From Bosea vestrisii (GTDB lineage Bacteria > Pseudomonadota > Alphaproteobacteria > Rhizobiales > Beijerinckiaceae), in contig NZ_CP126307.1 of the NCBI RefSeq assembly GCF_030144325.1, positions 4,926,001-4,990,000 of the forward strand: DNA of 64,000 bases, read 5' to 3'. A model generated the notes under the pieces. The model saw only the letters and a program-made list of their open reading frames with translations. It did no database searches and was not told the origin of the DNA. Below are positions 51,443-59,408 of the stretch, one piece after another. The position numbers and the translations under genes were made by a program. How positions within the stretch are numbered: position 1 is the stretch's first letter; the number at the start of each line of letters is the position of its first letter.

Positions 51443-52308
51443 CTCCGCGAACAGCGGCAGGGCGAACGCGAAGGCACACGGTCTGGGTCGATCACCCAGA
51501 GGAACAGCATCACCGCCGGCACCAGCAGTAGCGCGAGGACAAGCCCGATCGCGAGGCGGCGCAAATGGCGGCTGCGCGGCCAGAGCCGCGCCTGCTGGCG
51601 CCGGATCGCCGCAGTCCTGTCCTCTGGCGTCAGATGGAAGCGTAGCGCGAGGGCCGGTTCGTCCTTCGGTTCGGACTCGCCATGATCCGGCTTCCCGGTC
51701 TGCCCGATGCAGAATGTTGCCCAGTCGCGCGCCTGCGCCTGCTGCTCAGTTGAGAGCTCGCGCTTGGGCAGGGCGACCAGTTCGTCGATCCCTGCGATCT
51801 CGACGAAGAAGTGCTCCGGCCCCTCGGCGAGACCACGCAGCCGCCAGCTCGCGACATGGCTGGCGTGATCAGGCTCGCTGCCGTCGAGGCCAGCCTCGTG
51901 CAGGCGGAACTGGCACGGCGTTGGCGCGGTGAGGCCCTCATTGCGGAGCCAGCGCTTCATCCGACTGCGTATGGTTCGGCCGTGCAGCAGATAGGCAAGG
52001 CCGCCGATCAGTACGAGCGCTGCCAGGAAGATCCCGAACGGCCCGGCAAGCGCCTCCAGGAAGCCGCGCCAGAGCAGTGCCGGATTGCGGCGCCCGCCCT
52101 CGCTCCAGATCATCGAGAGCGGCCCGAGCATCACGAGGAACAGCGCGATGCCGGTGAAGATCAGGATGCGCTGGCGCTGCCTGGCGATGAGGTCGCGATA
52201 GAGGTGCAGCATGCCGGCGATGCGGTCTTCGCCGGTGAGCGAGATCGCAAGGTCGAGTGGCGGCGGGGCCGCGAGCGGCCTGCTCGCTATGGAGGGCGTG
52301 GTGCGCAT
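51430..52308 (-). CDS. YcxB-like membrane protein, N-terminal part of split gene
   Basis: 292 residues as read. Two N-terminal helices (about 48-66 and 88-108) are followed by a cytoplasmic beta-rich module (CQFRLHEAGLDGSEPDHASHVASW...HFFVEIAGIDELVALPKREL). A second copy of the plan begins (FHLTPEDRTAAIRRQQARLWPRSRHLRRLAIGLVLALLLVPAV). The last ~20 residues (PSRSPCRCSRRCGW) are out of character; shifting frame near 51478-51486 continues into the next frame's helix and YcxB-like domain. The intact protein would be a tandem two-module membrane protein of about 410 residues. Function unknown. It is 23 nt downstream of xseB. Confidence 0.7.
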   Translation of the reverse strand: MRTTPSIASRPLAAPPPLDLAISLTGEDRIAGMLHLYRDLIARQRQRILIFTGIALFLVMLGPLSMIWSEGGRRNPALLWRGFLEALAGPFGIFLAALVLIGGLAYLLHGRTIRSRMKRWLRNEGLTAPTPCQFRLHEAGLDGSEPDHASHVASWRLRGLAEGPEHFFVEIAGIDELVALPKRELSTEQQAQARDWATFCIGQTGKPDHGESEPKDEPALALRFHLTPEDRTAAIRRQQARLWPRSRHLRRLAIGLVLALLLVPAVMLFLWVIDPDRVPSRSPCRCSRRCGW

Positions 52309-52331
52309 GCCGCGGCGCGCCGGCTGCGCTC

Positions 52332-52589
52332 CTAGTTCCCGACGTCGAGTGGCTGGGTGCCGGTCGGCTTGCCATCGGCGCCGAGCGTGATCTTCTCGAT
52401 GCGGGCTTCAGCCTGCTTCAGCAACGCGTCGCAGCGCGCCTTCAGGGCTTCGCCGCGGGTGTAGATGTCGATCGATTCTTCGAGCGCCACGTCGCCGCGC
52501 TCGAGCCGGGCGACGATGCCCTCAAGCTCCTTCAGGGCCGCCTCGAAAGGCAGGCCGGCGACATCGGCATTGGTCTTGGCGTCGGTCAC
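52332..52589 (-). CDS. xseB: Exodeoxyribonuclease VII small subunit
   Basis: Small helical subunit of the XseA-XseB nuclease that degrades single-stranded DNA, 85 residues, the family size. The core is [41 protein letters not shown], with the classic FE.AL..LE.IV..LE.G...LE.S...Y..G motif. The start is GTG at 52589, with AGGAT ten bases before it; an ATG extension upstream would add an unlikely 22 residues. xseA is not in the window. In alphaproteobacteria xseB is often near dxs; here dxs is 8 kb away. Confidence 0.9.
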   Translation of the reverse strand: MTDAKTNADVAGLPFEAALKELEGIVARLERGDVALEESIDIYTRGEALKARCDALLKQAEARIEKITLGADGKPTGTQPLDVGN

Positions 52590-52651
52590 GGGCGCGAATC
52601 CTGTTGGCGGCCCGTTATCGGCTCTGGTCCCTTTCGCCGCAACCCCGCGCC

Positions 52652-53117
52652 TCACATCGGCAGGGCCGAGGTCTTCTTGATCGTGCGCAGTGTCAGGGTC
52701 GACTGTACCCGGGTGACGCCCGGCAATTGCGTGATGATGTCGGTGTGGATGCGCTCGAAATCGGCGCTGTCGCGGTAGATCACGCGCATCAGGTAATCAT
52801 GCGCGCCGGCGAGCAGATGGCATTCGAGGATCTCGGGCAGGTCCTGCACGGCCTTCTCGAAGCTCTCCAGCGAGGCGCGGCCCCTGCTGGTCGAGCGTGA
52901 CGAAGACGAAGGCGGTGCCGGGGAAACCGGCGATGCGCTCGTCGAGCATCATCACATAGCCGCGGATCAGCCCGCTTTCCTCGAGCTGGCGTACGCGGCG
53001 CAGGCAGGCCGAGGGCGAGAGGTGCACCTTCTCAGCGAGGTCCGAATTGGTGATCCGGCCATCCTTCTGGAGGATACGCAGGATCGTCCTGTCGCGGGAA
53101 TCGAGTTCGATCTGCAT
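52652..53117 (-). pseudogene. Lrp/AsnC family regulator, one frameshift
   Basis: Transcriptional regulator that would be 154 residues if one base is removed near 52885-52889. The N-terminal HTH (ELDSRDRTILRILQKDGRITNSDLAEKVHLSPSACLRRVRQLE) runs into the ligand domain and reads LDQQG; then GGGC breaks the frame where GGC would give RASLESFEKAV. The second frame continues [31 protein letters not shown] to the stop at 52652 with normal family sequence. The ATG at 53117 starts the HTH. No 3' truncation. It is either a recent inactivation or a sequencing error in a G/C run. It is divergent from the thioesterase gene across 290 nt. Confidence 0.82.
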
Positions 53118-53407
53118 CGCTGGACGTCGTCCCGTGGGCCGGCACCGTCTGGGCGCGGTCGCCGGAAAGCGCAGATGTTTCTGCGCAAAAAGCGGGTTTG
53201 GCAAGCATGATCTTGCGCGCGTCCCTGCATTATCCGCATGGTGACGCTGTTGTGGCGCTCTGCGCAGCAGGATCGTGCAGCGCAGCATTCTGATTATTCC
53301 AGTCGAGATGGAGGCGGGGCGGCTTGCTCTCAACGGCATCCGCTAAGCAGGTCTGGCCGCGTGCGCAAAAACGTTTACAACTAAACTATTCTCTCCGGGA
53401 CGCCGTC

Positions 53408-53971
53408 ATGAATCTCTGGTTCCGCCTCATTTGGCTGCTGCTGACGCGGCCCTTCCAGCCGAAGCTGAAGCCGCCCTTCGAGGCCTCGATCCTGCCCTTT
53501 CGGGTCTGGCCCCATGATCTCGACACCAGCCTGCACATGAACAATGCGCGCTATTGGGGGCTGATGGACCTCGGCCGCGCCGATCTGATGCTGCGTAGCG
53601 GCCTGTGGCGGGCGATCCTGCGCCATGGCTGGGTTCCGGTGGTCAATTGCGGCACGATCCGCTTCCGCCGCGAGCTGCGCCTGTTCCGAGCGCTGAAGCT
53701 GGAGACGAGGCTGCTCTGTTGGGGCGAGAGCTGGGTCGTGATGCAGCATCGCATCCTGGCGGCGGGGCGGGACGGCCAGGAGATCGTCGCTGCGGTCGCG
53801 CTGGTGCGCGCTGCACTCTATGACCGCAAGGGCCGGGCCTATGTCCCGGCGGCGCGCCTGTTCGCCGAAATGGGCGTTATGGTCGAAAGTCCGGAGCCCA
53901 GCCCCGAGGTTGCGGCCTTCCTCGCGGCTGAGGAGGCGTTGCGGCAGGCAGGTGCGGTCGGAGAGGCGTAG
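53408..53971 (+). CDS. Hotdog-fold acyl-CoA thioesterase
   Basis: 4-hydroxybenzoyl-CoA thioesterase / THEM6-like protein of 187 residues. A hydrophobic N-terminus (MNLWFRLIWLLLTRPF) could anchor it to the membrane. The core RVWPHDLDTSLHMNNARYWGLMDLGRADLM holds the conserved D-x-H/L-x-N-N-A-R-Y-x-x-x-x-D pattern of the family. The ATG at 53408 is chosen over an upstream in-frame start at 53324. The 290-nt upstream region holds a GTTTA-CAAC-TAAAC dyad (53373-53386), possibly the promoter, and nothing else I can support. Confidence 0.85.
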   Translation: MNLWFRLIWLLLTRPFQPKLKPPFEASILPFRVWPHDLDTSLHMNNARYWGLMDLGRADLMLRSGLWRAILRHGWVPVVNCGTIRFRRELRLFRALKLETRLLCWGESWVVMQHRILAAGRDGQEIVAAVALVRAALYDRKGRAYVPAARLFAEMGVMVESPEPSPEVAAFLAAEEALRQAGAVGEA

Positions 53972-53989
53972 TGCGGGTGGCGTTCGGGG

Positions 53990-54102
53990 CGCGTCATTCT
54001 CGGGCGAAGCGAAGCGCAGACCCGAGAATCTCAGGACAAAAGGAGCGTTGATCAGAGCCTCATTCGGCCTGAGATGCTCGGGTCAAGCCCGAGCATGACG
54101 CG
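53990..54102. repeat. Three-hairpin palindromic repeat element
   Basis: Outer arms CGCGTCAT (53990-53997) and ATGACGCG (54095-54102). Inner pairs are ATTCTCGGG (53996-54004) with CCCGAGAAT (54021-54029), TCTCAGG (54029-54035) with CCTGAGA (54068-54074), and ATGCTCGGG (54074-54082) with CCCGAGCAT (54088-54096). It folds like a cloverleaf and lies between the thioesterase gene and the convergent kinase gene, ending 5 nt before the kinase stop. It can serve as their common terminator. It is a different class from the other repeats in the window. Confidence 0.8.
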
Positions 54103-54107
54103 TTTCA

Positions 54108-57100
54108 TTACTCCGCCGCCAGTCTCGTCGCGCGCCATTGCGCCAGCAGCGCTCGCAGCGCGCCCGGCTTCAGCGGCTTGTTCAGCACGTGGATATCGAG
54201 CGCTCCCGCTTCCTCGCGCACCTCCGGTGAGCGGTCCGCCGTCAGGAGGATCGCCGGCAGCCCGCCGACCTGCTGCCGCAGGGCCGAGATCACGGCGATG
54301 CCGTTCTCGCCATGGTCGAGATGGTAGTCGGCGATCAGCACATCCGGAGCGCCGCCGGCGGCGATGAGCGTGGAGGCCTCCTCCAGCCCGCGCGCGGTCT
54401 CGACCTTGCAGCCCCAGCCGCCGAGCAGGAGCCGCATGCCGTCGAGGATGGCGGGCTCGTTGTCGATGGCGAGCAGCTTGAGCCCGGCGAGCTGGCTGCT
54501 GGGCGGGGCGCTGCGTGCGGCTGCATTCGTCGCCATTGCCGGCAGGGGCGCGGCGCGCGGTACCAGGATGGAGAAGCGCGTGCCGCGTCCCGGCGTCGAG
54601 GCGAGCGCGAGCTTGTGGTCGAGGGTGCGCGCGATCCGCTCGACGATCGAGAGTCCAAGACCCAGTCCTCGCGCGACCTTGGCGCCCTGGTCGAGGCGCT
54701 GGAATTCGCGGAACACGGTCTTCTGCTTGCTCGCGGGGATCCCGAGTCCGGTATCGAGCACCTCGATCGCGACCTGCCCGCCACGCTGGCGGCAGCCGAC
54801 CAGCACCTTGCCGTTCGGGGTGTACTTGATCGCGTTCGAGACCAGGTTCTGCAGCAGACGGCGCAGCAGCCGCCGGTCCGAACGGACGGCCGTCGAAGTC
54901 GCCGCAAAGACGAGCTTCAGCCCCTTCTCCTGGGCGCTCGGCTCGAATTCGCGCTGGAGCTGGCGCATCAGCTCGTCGAGTCGGAAGGCGCTGATCTCGG
55001 GCTTGAGCGCGCCGCCGTCGAGCCGGGAGATCTCGAGCAGCGCGGTCAGGATCTCCTCGACCGCGTCGAGCGAGGCGTCGATGTTCTCGGCAAGATCGGG
55101 CTGGGTGCTGGCCCGATCGCGTTCAACCAGAGCGGAGGCGTAGAGCCGAGCGGCATTCAAAGGCTGGAGGATGTCGTGGCTCGCCGCTGCGAGGAAGCGT
55201 GTCTTCGAGGCGTTGGCGTCGTCAGCCTCGGCCTTGGCGCGCTGCAACTCGGTATTGACGTGCCTGATCTCCTCGGTGCGCTCGGCGACGCGCTTTTCCA
55301 GCGTCTCGTTGGTCCGCGCCAATTCCTCTTCGGCCACGACCGAGTCGGTGATGTCGGTATAGGTGGTGACGATGCCGCCATCGGGGAGCGGGTTCGAGCG
55401 GATCTCGATCACGTTCTTGGAAGGATAGAGCTTGAGCCGGACCGGCTCGCGGTCGTTGATGAAGCTCTCCAGCCGCGCCGCCATGAGTTCGTCGAGAGGT
55501 CCAGCGCCATAGGCGCCGCGGTCGGCATTATAGCGCACGATCTCGTCGAGCCCGGTGCCGAAGCGCACCAGCGAGGGCGGCAGGTCGTAGAGCTGGATGA
55601 AGGCCTTGTTCCAGGCGAGCAGCCGTAGGTCGCGGTCGAGCACGGTGATGCCCTGGCCGGCATGGTCGAGGCCGTTCTGAAGAATGTCGCGATTGTATTG
55701 AAGGGCCGCCGAAGCGTCGTCGAGCAGCTTGAAGGCCGCTTCGGTCGAGAGGTTGCGCCGCTTCAGCAGCAGCGACAGCACGAGGCGGGAGGAAGCGGCG
55801 CCGATCGCGGAGGAGAGCAGGTGCTCGCCGAAGCGCAGCGTGTGGATATCGGACTCGCGGGTGCCGTTCAGCACCTCGCCGCGCGAATGGGCGAAGCCCT
55901 CGAAGGCGCGTTGCGTCCGCTCCTGGCCGAGATAGCGGCCGATGGTCGACTGCAGCTCCGCCTCGGTGACGCTGGAGCGCCAGAGCGAGAAGGACTGGGC
56001 CATGGTCGCCCGGTCCGACTCGACGAAGGCGTTGGCCTGCAGCCGCTCCATCGCACTCGCCGGGCGAATGAACGAGAAGCCGACATAGCAGATAAGGTTG
56101 ATGCCGAGGCTCCAGAGCACGCCATGGGGCAGCGGCGAGAGCGACGACAGGCCAAACAGCGCCTCCGGCCGCAGCGCGGTGATGCCGAGCGGTCCGTGCG
56201 CGACGATCTCCGCCCAGTAGCCGCCGGGCAGCGCCAAGCTCGGTATCAGAAGCGTGTAGAGCCAGGTCAGCAGGCCGGCGGACAGGCCGGCGGCAGCGCC
56301 GAGCGCGGTGCCGCGCCGCCAGATCAGCCCGCCGAAGAAGGCCGGTGCGATCTGCGCGGTCGCGGCGAAGGAGAGCAGGCCGATCGAGACCAGCGCTGCC
56401 TCGCCCGCAGCCCGGTAATAGGCGTAGCCGAGCAGGATGACGACGACGATGGCGCCGCGCCTTATGTGCACGACCTGCGAGCCGAGATCACCGCCGGTCG
56501 GACCGCTGCGGCCTTTGCGCTCGATCATCGCAGCCGCGCGCTCGGGATCGACGCTGACACCGCGCCCGCGCAGCAGCAGAGGCGTGACGAGATGGTTCGA
56601 GATCATGATCGCCAGCGCGACCGAGGCGACGATGACCATCGCAGTGCCCGCCGAAAGCCCGCCGATGAAGACGAACAGGGCGATGAAGCCCGCCTGCTTC
56701 TCCAGCGGCAACAGCAGCACGGTCATGTCTCGATCGATGCCCGACCCCGGCAGGAGAACCTCGCCGGCCGCCGCCAGCGGCAGCACGAACAGGTTGATCA
56801 GCACGAGGTAGAGCGGGAACATCCAGGCAGCACGGCGCACGTCCCGAACATCGCGGTTCTCGACGATCGCCATGTGGAACTGCCGCGCCAGCAGCAGCGC
56901 AGCGCACGAGGACAGCGCCGTCAGCGTCAGGAACATCGGCCAGCTCGACGTCCTGTCCCAGATCGGCGGTTTGTCCGCGGCTGCCCGCGCCGCCTGGGCG
57001 AAGAGGTCGCTGGCCCCATCGAACAGGCCGTAGACGACGAAGACACCGAGAGCCAGGAAGGCGACGAGCTTGACCAGCGACTCCGCCGCGATCGCCAGCA

Positions 57101-57683
57101 CCAGCCCATCCTGGTGCTCGGTCGCGTCGATATGGCGGGTGCCGAAGGCGCAGGCGAAGCCGGCCAGGACCAGGGCGACCAGGAAGGCGAGGTCGCTCAG
57201 GATCGGGATGTCGGTCATCGGCGGCGGCCCGCCAGCGGCGGCGAAGAACACCGAGAGGGAGTTCGCCACCGCCTTCAGCTGCAGGGCGATATAGGGCAGG
57301 GCGCCGACCACCGCGACGATGCAGACCAGTGCCGCGACGCGCTCGCTCTTGCCGTAGCGCGCGCCAACGAAGTCGGCGATCGAGGTGATGTTCTGTGATT
57401 TTGCGATGCTGACGATGCGCGCGACGAAGCGGTGTCCCAGCCCGATCACCAGGGCCGGGCCGACATAGATGCCGAGGAAGTCGAAGCCCGCCCGGTTGGC
57501 GAAGCCGACCGAGCCGTAGAAGGTCCAGGAGGTGCAATAGACCCCGAGCGCCAGCGCATAGATCGTCGTGCGTGCCCGCCCGGTCATCAGGCGACGTCCG
57601 GTGGTGTCCGCGAGATGGGCGATCGCGAACAGAACGCAGAGATAGCCGAGCGCGCTCAGGACGACGGACCAGGCCGGTAGCAT
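54108..57683 (-). CDS. SSS-domain hybrid sensor histidine kinase/response regulator
   Basis: Membrane two-component sensor of 1191 residues. A sodium:solute symporter-like N-terminal region with about 13 helices (about 1-560) is followed by a PAS domain (about 640-760: YNRDILQNGLDHAGQGITVLDRDLRLLAWN), a coiled coil, HisKA with the histidine near 836 (AASHDILQPLNAARLYASAL), HATPase (ALKPEI... VSNAIKYTPNGKVLVG, GLGLGLSIVERIA) and a C-terminal receiver with the phospho-Asp near 1118 (VLIADYHLD). CrbS/MxtR/NahK-like proteins share this layout and sense nutrients or acetate. GGAGG precedes the ATG at 57683. No partner regulator is adjacent. Confidence 0.92.
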   Translation of the reverse strand: MLPAWSVVLSALGYLCVLFAIAHLADTTGRRLMTGRARTTIYALALGVYCTSWTFYGSVGFANRAGFDFLGIYVGPALVIGLGHRFVARIVSIAKSQNITSIADFVGARYGKSERVAALVCIVAVVGALPYIALQLKAVANSLSVFFAAAGGPPPMTDIPILSDLAFLVALVLAGFACAFGTRHIDATEHQDGLVLAIAAESLVKLVAFLALGVFVVYGLFDGASDLFAQAARAAADKPPIWDRTSSWPMFLTLTALSSCAALLLARQFHMAIVENRDVRDVRRAAWMFPLYLVLINLFVLPLAAAGEVLLPGSGIDRDMTVLLLPLEKQAGFIALFVFIGGLSAGTAMVIVASVALAIMISNHLVTPLLLRGRGVSVDPERAAAMIERKGRSGPTGGDLGSQVVHIRRGAIVVVILLGYAYYRAAGEAALVSIGLLSFAATAQIAPAFFGGLIWRRGTALGAAAGLSAGLLTWLYTLLIPSLALPGGYWAEIVAHGPLGITALRPEALFGLSSLSPLPHGVLWSLGINLICYVGFSFIRPASAMERLQANAFVESDRATMAQSFSLWRSSVTEAELQSTIGRYLGQERTQRAFEGFAHSRGEVLNGTRESDIHTLRFGEHLLSSAIGAASSRLVLSLLLKRRNLSTEAAFKLLDDASAALQYNRDILQNGLDHAGQGITVLDRDLRLLAWNKAFIQLYDLPPSLVRFGTGLDEIVRYNADRGAYGAGPLDELMAARLESFINDREPVRLKLYPSKNVIEIRSNPLPDGGIVTTYTDITDSVVAEEELARTNETLEKRVAERTEEIRHVNTELQRAKAEADDANASKTRFLAAASHDILQPLNAARLYASALVERDRASTQPDLAENIDASLDAVEEILTALLEISRLDGGALKPEISAFRLDELMRQLQREFEPSAQEKGLKLVFAATSTAVRSDRRLLRRLLQNLVSNAIKYTPNGKVLVGCRQRGGQVAIEVLDTGLGIPASKQKTVFREFQRLDQGAKVARGLGLGLSIVERIARTLDHKLALASTPGRGTRFSILVPRAAPLPAMATNAAARSAPPSSQLAGLKLLAIDNEPAILDGMRLLLGGWGCKVETARGLEEASTLIAAGGAPDVLIADYHLDHGENGIAVISALRQQVGGLPAILLTADRSPEVREEAGALDIHVLNKPLKPGALRALLAQWRATRLAAE

Positions 57684-57776
57684 CGCGCCTCCTTGCAACG
57701 GCGATCGCGGGCAAACCTATCGCCGCCGTGCCGTCCCCGCCATCGGTCTTTCGATGGTCTTCGGGCAATCGCACCC

Positions 57777-57899
57777 TGAGCCCTCATCCTGAGGAGCGGT
57801 CGCAGATCGCGTCTCGAAGGATGATCCAGAAGATTCCGGAACCTCCTGGAGCATCCTTCGAGACGGCCGCTCACGCGGCTTCCTCAGGATGAGGGCTGA
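57777..57899. repeat. Palindromic repeat element, copy 2 (inverted relative to copy 1)
   Basis: Terminal arms of 16 perfect bases (57780-57795 and 57881-57896) and inner arms GTCTCGAAGGATG (57811-57823) and its complement (57852-57864). When copy 1 (12661-12784) is reverse-complemented, the two align nearly throughout, including the TTCCGGAA centre. It fills the gap between the kinase gene and the HxlR gene. A/G differences in the loops suggest old divergence or selection on the stems only. Confidence 0.9.
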
Positions 57900-57926
57900 A
57901 AGAGCGATCACCCCATCAGCCTGTCC

Positions 57927-58283
57927 TCAGGCCGCGGCCGGTACCTGCGCCAGCCGCTCCAGCCGCCGCTGCCCCCATTGGTGCATGGCGCGGACGATCT
58001 CCTCGAGCGAGCGGCCTTCCTCGGTCAGAGCATAGTCGACCCGCGGCGGTACCTGGGCATAGACCGTGCGCAGGACGAGCCCGCACTCTTCCAGCTCGCG
58101 CAATTGCCGGGTGAGCATGCGCTGCGTCGCGCTCGGCAGCTTCCGGCGGATCTCGTTGAAGCGCAGCGTGCCGGAGAGCAGGTGGTAGATGATCACGCCC
58201 TTCCACTTGCCGTCGATCAGGTCGAGCGTCGCCTCGACCGGGCAACCGGCGGCACAGTCGTAGCGCTTCTTCGTCTTCAGCAT
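57927..58283 (-). CDS. HxlR family transcriptional regulator
   Basis: Winged-helix regulator of 118 residues. The N-terminal cysteines (CAAGCPVEATLDLIDGKWKG) match the redox-responsive DUF24/HxlR type, and RFNEIRRKLPSATQRMLTRQLRELEECGLV is the recognition helix and wing. Two cysteines at about 9 and 13 could sense quinones or aldehydes. The ATG at 58283 is divergent from a zinc-independent alcohol dehydrogenase/quinone reductase gene; a perfect dyad lies between them. Target regulation of that gene is the standard arrangement. Confidence 0.92.
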   Translation of the reverse strand: MLKTKKRYDCAAGCPVEATLDLIDGKWKGVIIYHLLSGTLRFNEIRRKLPSATQRMLTRQLRELEECGLVLRTVYAQVPPRVDYALTEEGRSLEEIVRAMHQWGQRRLERLAQVPAAA

Positions 58284-58288
58284 CCGAC

Positions 58289-58306
58289 AGTATCCATTGT
58301 GATACT
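58289..58306. promoter_or_regulatory. Candidate HxlR operator
   Basis: AGTATC-CATTGT-GATACT: perfect 6-base inverted arms with a 6-base spacer, in the 96-nt region between hxlR and the quinone oxidoreductase gene, starting 6 nt upstream of the hxlR start codon. GTATC-type dyads are typical of HxlR/YtfH-like regulators. Confidence 0.65.
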
Positions 58307-58379
58307 ACTGGTCCGATTTGTGCGTATTGCAGCGATGGAGCCTAACAGTATTTCTTGGCCTGCAACAGGAGATATTCCG

Positions 58380-59393
58380 ATGAAGGCCGTTGGCTACCGC
58401 GCATCCCATCCGATCGAGCATCCGCAGGCGCTGCTCGACCTCACGCTCGACAAGCCAACCGCCGCCGGCCGCGACCTGCTGGTCAGGGTCGAGGCCGTTT
58501 CGGTCAATCCGGTCGACACCAAGATGCGCCTGCGCTCGCAGCCCGAGGCTGGTGGTGTGAAGGTGCTCGGCTGGGATGCCGCCGGCGTGGTCGAGGCGGT
58601 CGGCCCGGATGCCACGCTGTTCAAGCCGGGCGACAAGGTCTTCTACGCCGGCGCGATCGGCCGTTCGGGCACGAATGCCGAATATCATCTGGTCGACGAG
58701 CGCATCGTCGGGCGCCGGCCGACTTCGCTCTCGGTCGCGGAAGCGGCGGCAATGCCGTTGACGGCGATTACTGCCTGGGAGGCGCTGTTCGACCGGCTCG
58801 ACATCCGCCGGGCGGTGCCGGGCGCGGCGAATGCGCTGCTGATCATCGGCGGCGCCGGCGGCGTCGGCTCGATCGCGATCCAGCTCGCCAGGCAGCTCAG
58901 CGACGTCACGGTGATCGCGACCGCCTCGCGGCCGGAAACGCAGGCCTGGGTCAAGGAACTCGGCGCCGACCATGTCGTCGACCACACCAGGCCGCTGGCC
59001 GCTCAGGTCGCCGCGCTCGGCATCGGCGCGCCGGCCTTCGTCTTCTCGACCACCCAGACCGACCGGCATTTCGACGAGATCGTCGAGCTGATCGCGCCGC
59101 AGGGCCGCTTCGGCCTGATCGACGATCCCGCGCCGATCGACGTGATGAAGCTGAAGCGCAAGAGCGTCTCGCTGCATTGGGAGCTGATGTTCACGCGTTC
59201 GCTCTTCGGCACCGCCGATATCGAGGCCCAGCATCTGCTGCTGAACGAGGTCAGCGCCCTGGTCGATGCCGGCAAGCTCAGGACCACGCTCGGGGAGCAT
59301 TTCGGCAGGATCGATGCCGCCAACCTCAAGCGTGCCCATGCCCTGCTCGAATGCGGCAAGGCCAAGGGCAAGATCGTTCTCGAAGGCTTCTAA
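58380..59393 (+). CDS. Zinc-independent alcohol dehydrogenase/quinone oxidoreductase (YtfG/QOR-like MDR)
   Basis: MDR-superfamily NADPH-dependent reductase of 337 residues. MKAVGYRASHPIEHPQALLDL is the start; NPVDTKMRLRSQP and LGWDAAGVVEAVGPDATLFKPGDKVFYAG are the QOR-type fold. The cofactor loop is LLIIGGAGGVGSIAIQLARQL (about 154-174). No structural-zinc cysteine cluster. CAGGAG is the ribosome site. It is divergent from HxlR and leads a two-gene operon with the secreted royal-jelly-type protein, 15 nt apart. Detoxification of quinones or unsaturated carbonyls is likely. Confidence 0.9.
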   Translation: MKAVGYRASHPIEHPQALLDLTLDKPTAAGRDLLVRVEAVSVNPVDTKMRLRSQPEAGGVKVLGWDAAGVVEAVGPDATLFKPGDKVFYAGAIGRSGTNAEYHLVDERIVGRRPTSLSVAEAAAMPLTAITAWEALFDRLDIRRAVPGAANALLIIGGAGGVGSIAIQLARQLSDVTVIATASRPETQAWVKELGADHVVDHTRPLAAQVAALGIGAPAFVFSTTQTDRHFDEIVELIAPQGRFGLIDDPAPIDVMKLKRKSVSLHWELMFTRSLFGTADIEAQHLLLNEVSALVDAGKLRTTLGEHFGRIDAANLKRAHALLECGKAKGKIVLEGF

Positions 59394-59408
59394 GAGGGGA
59401 GGGAAACC

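Noticed and set aside
55662..57398. A 578-codon plus-strand open frame opposite the kinase gene
   Set aside because: Antisense of the SSS region of a well-supported kinase; low-complexity Arg/Asp/Gln-rich translation.
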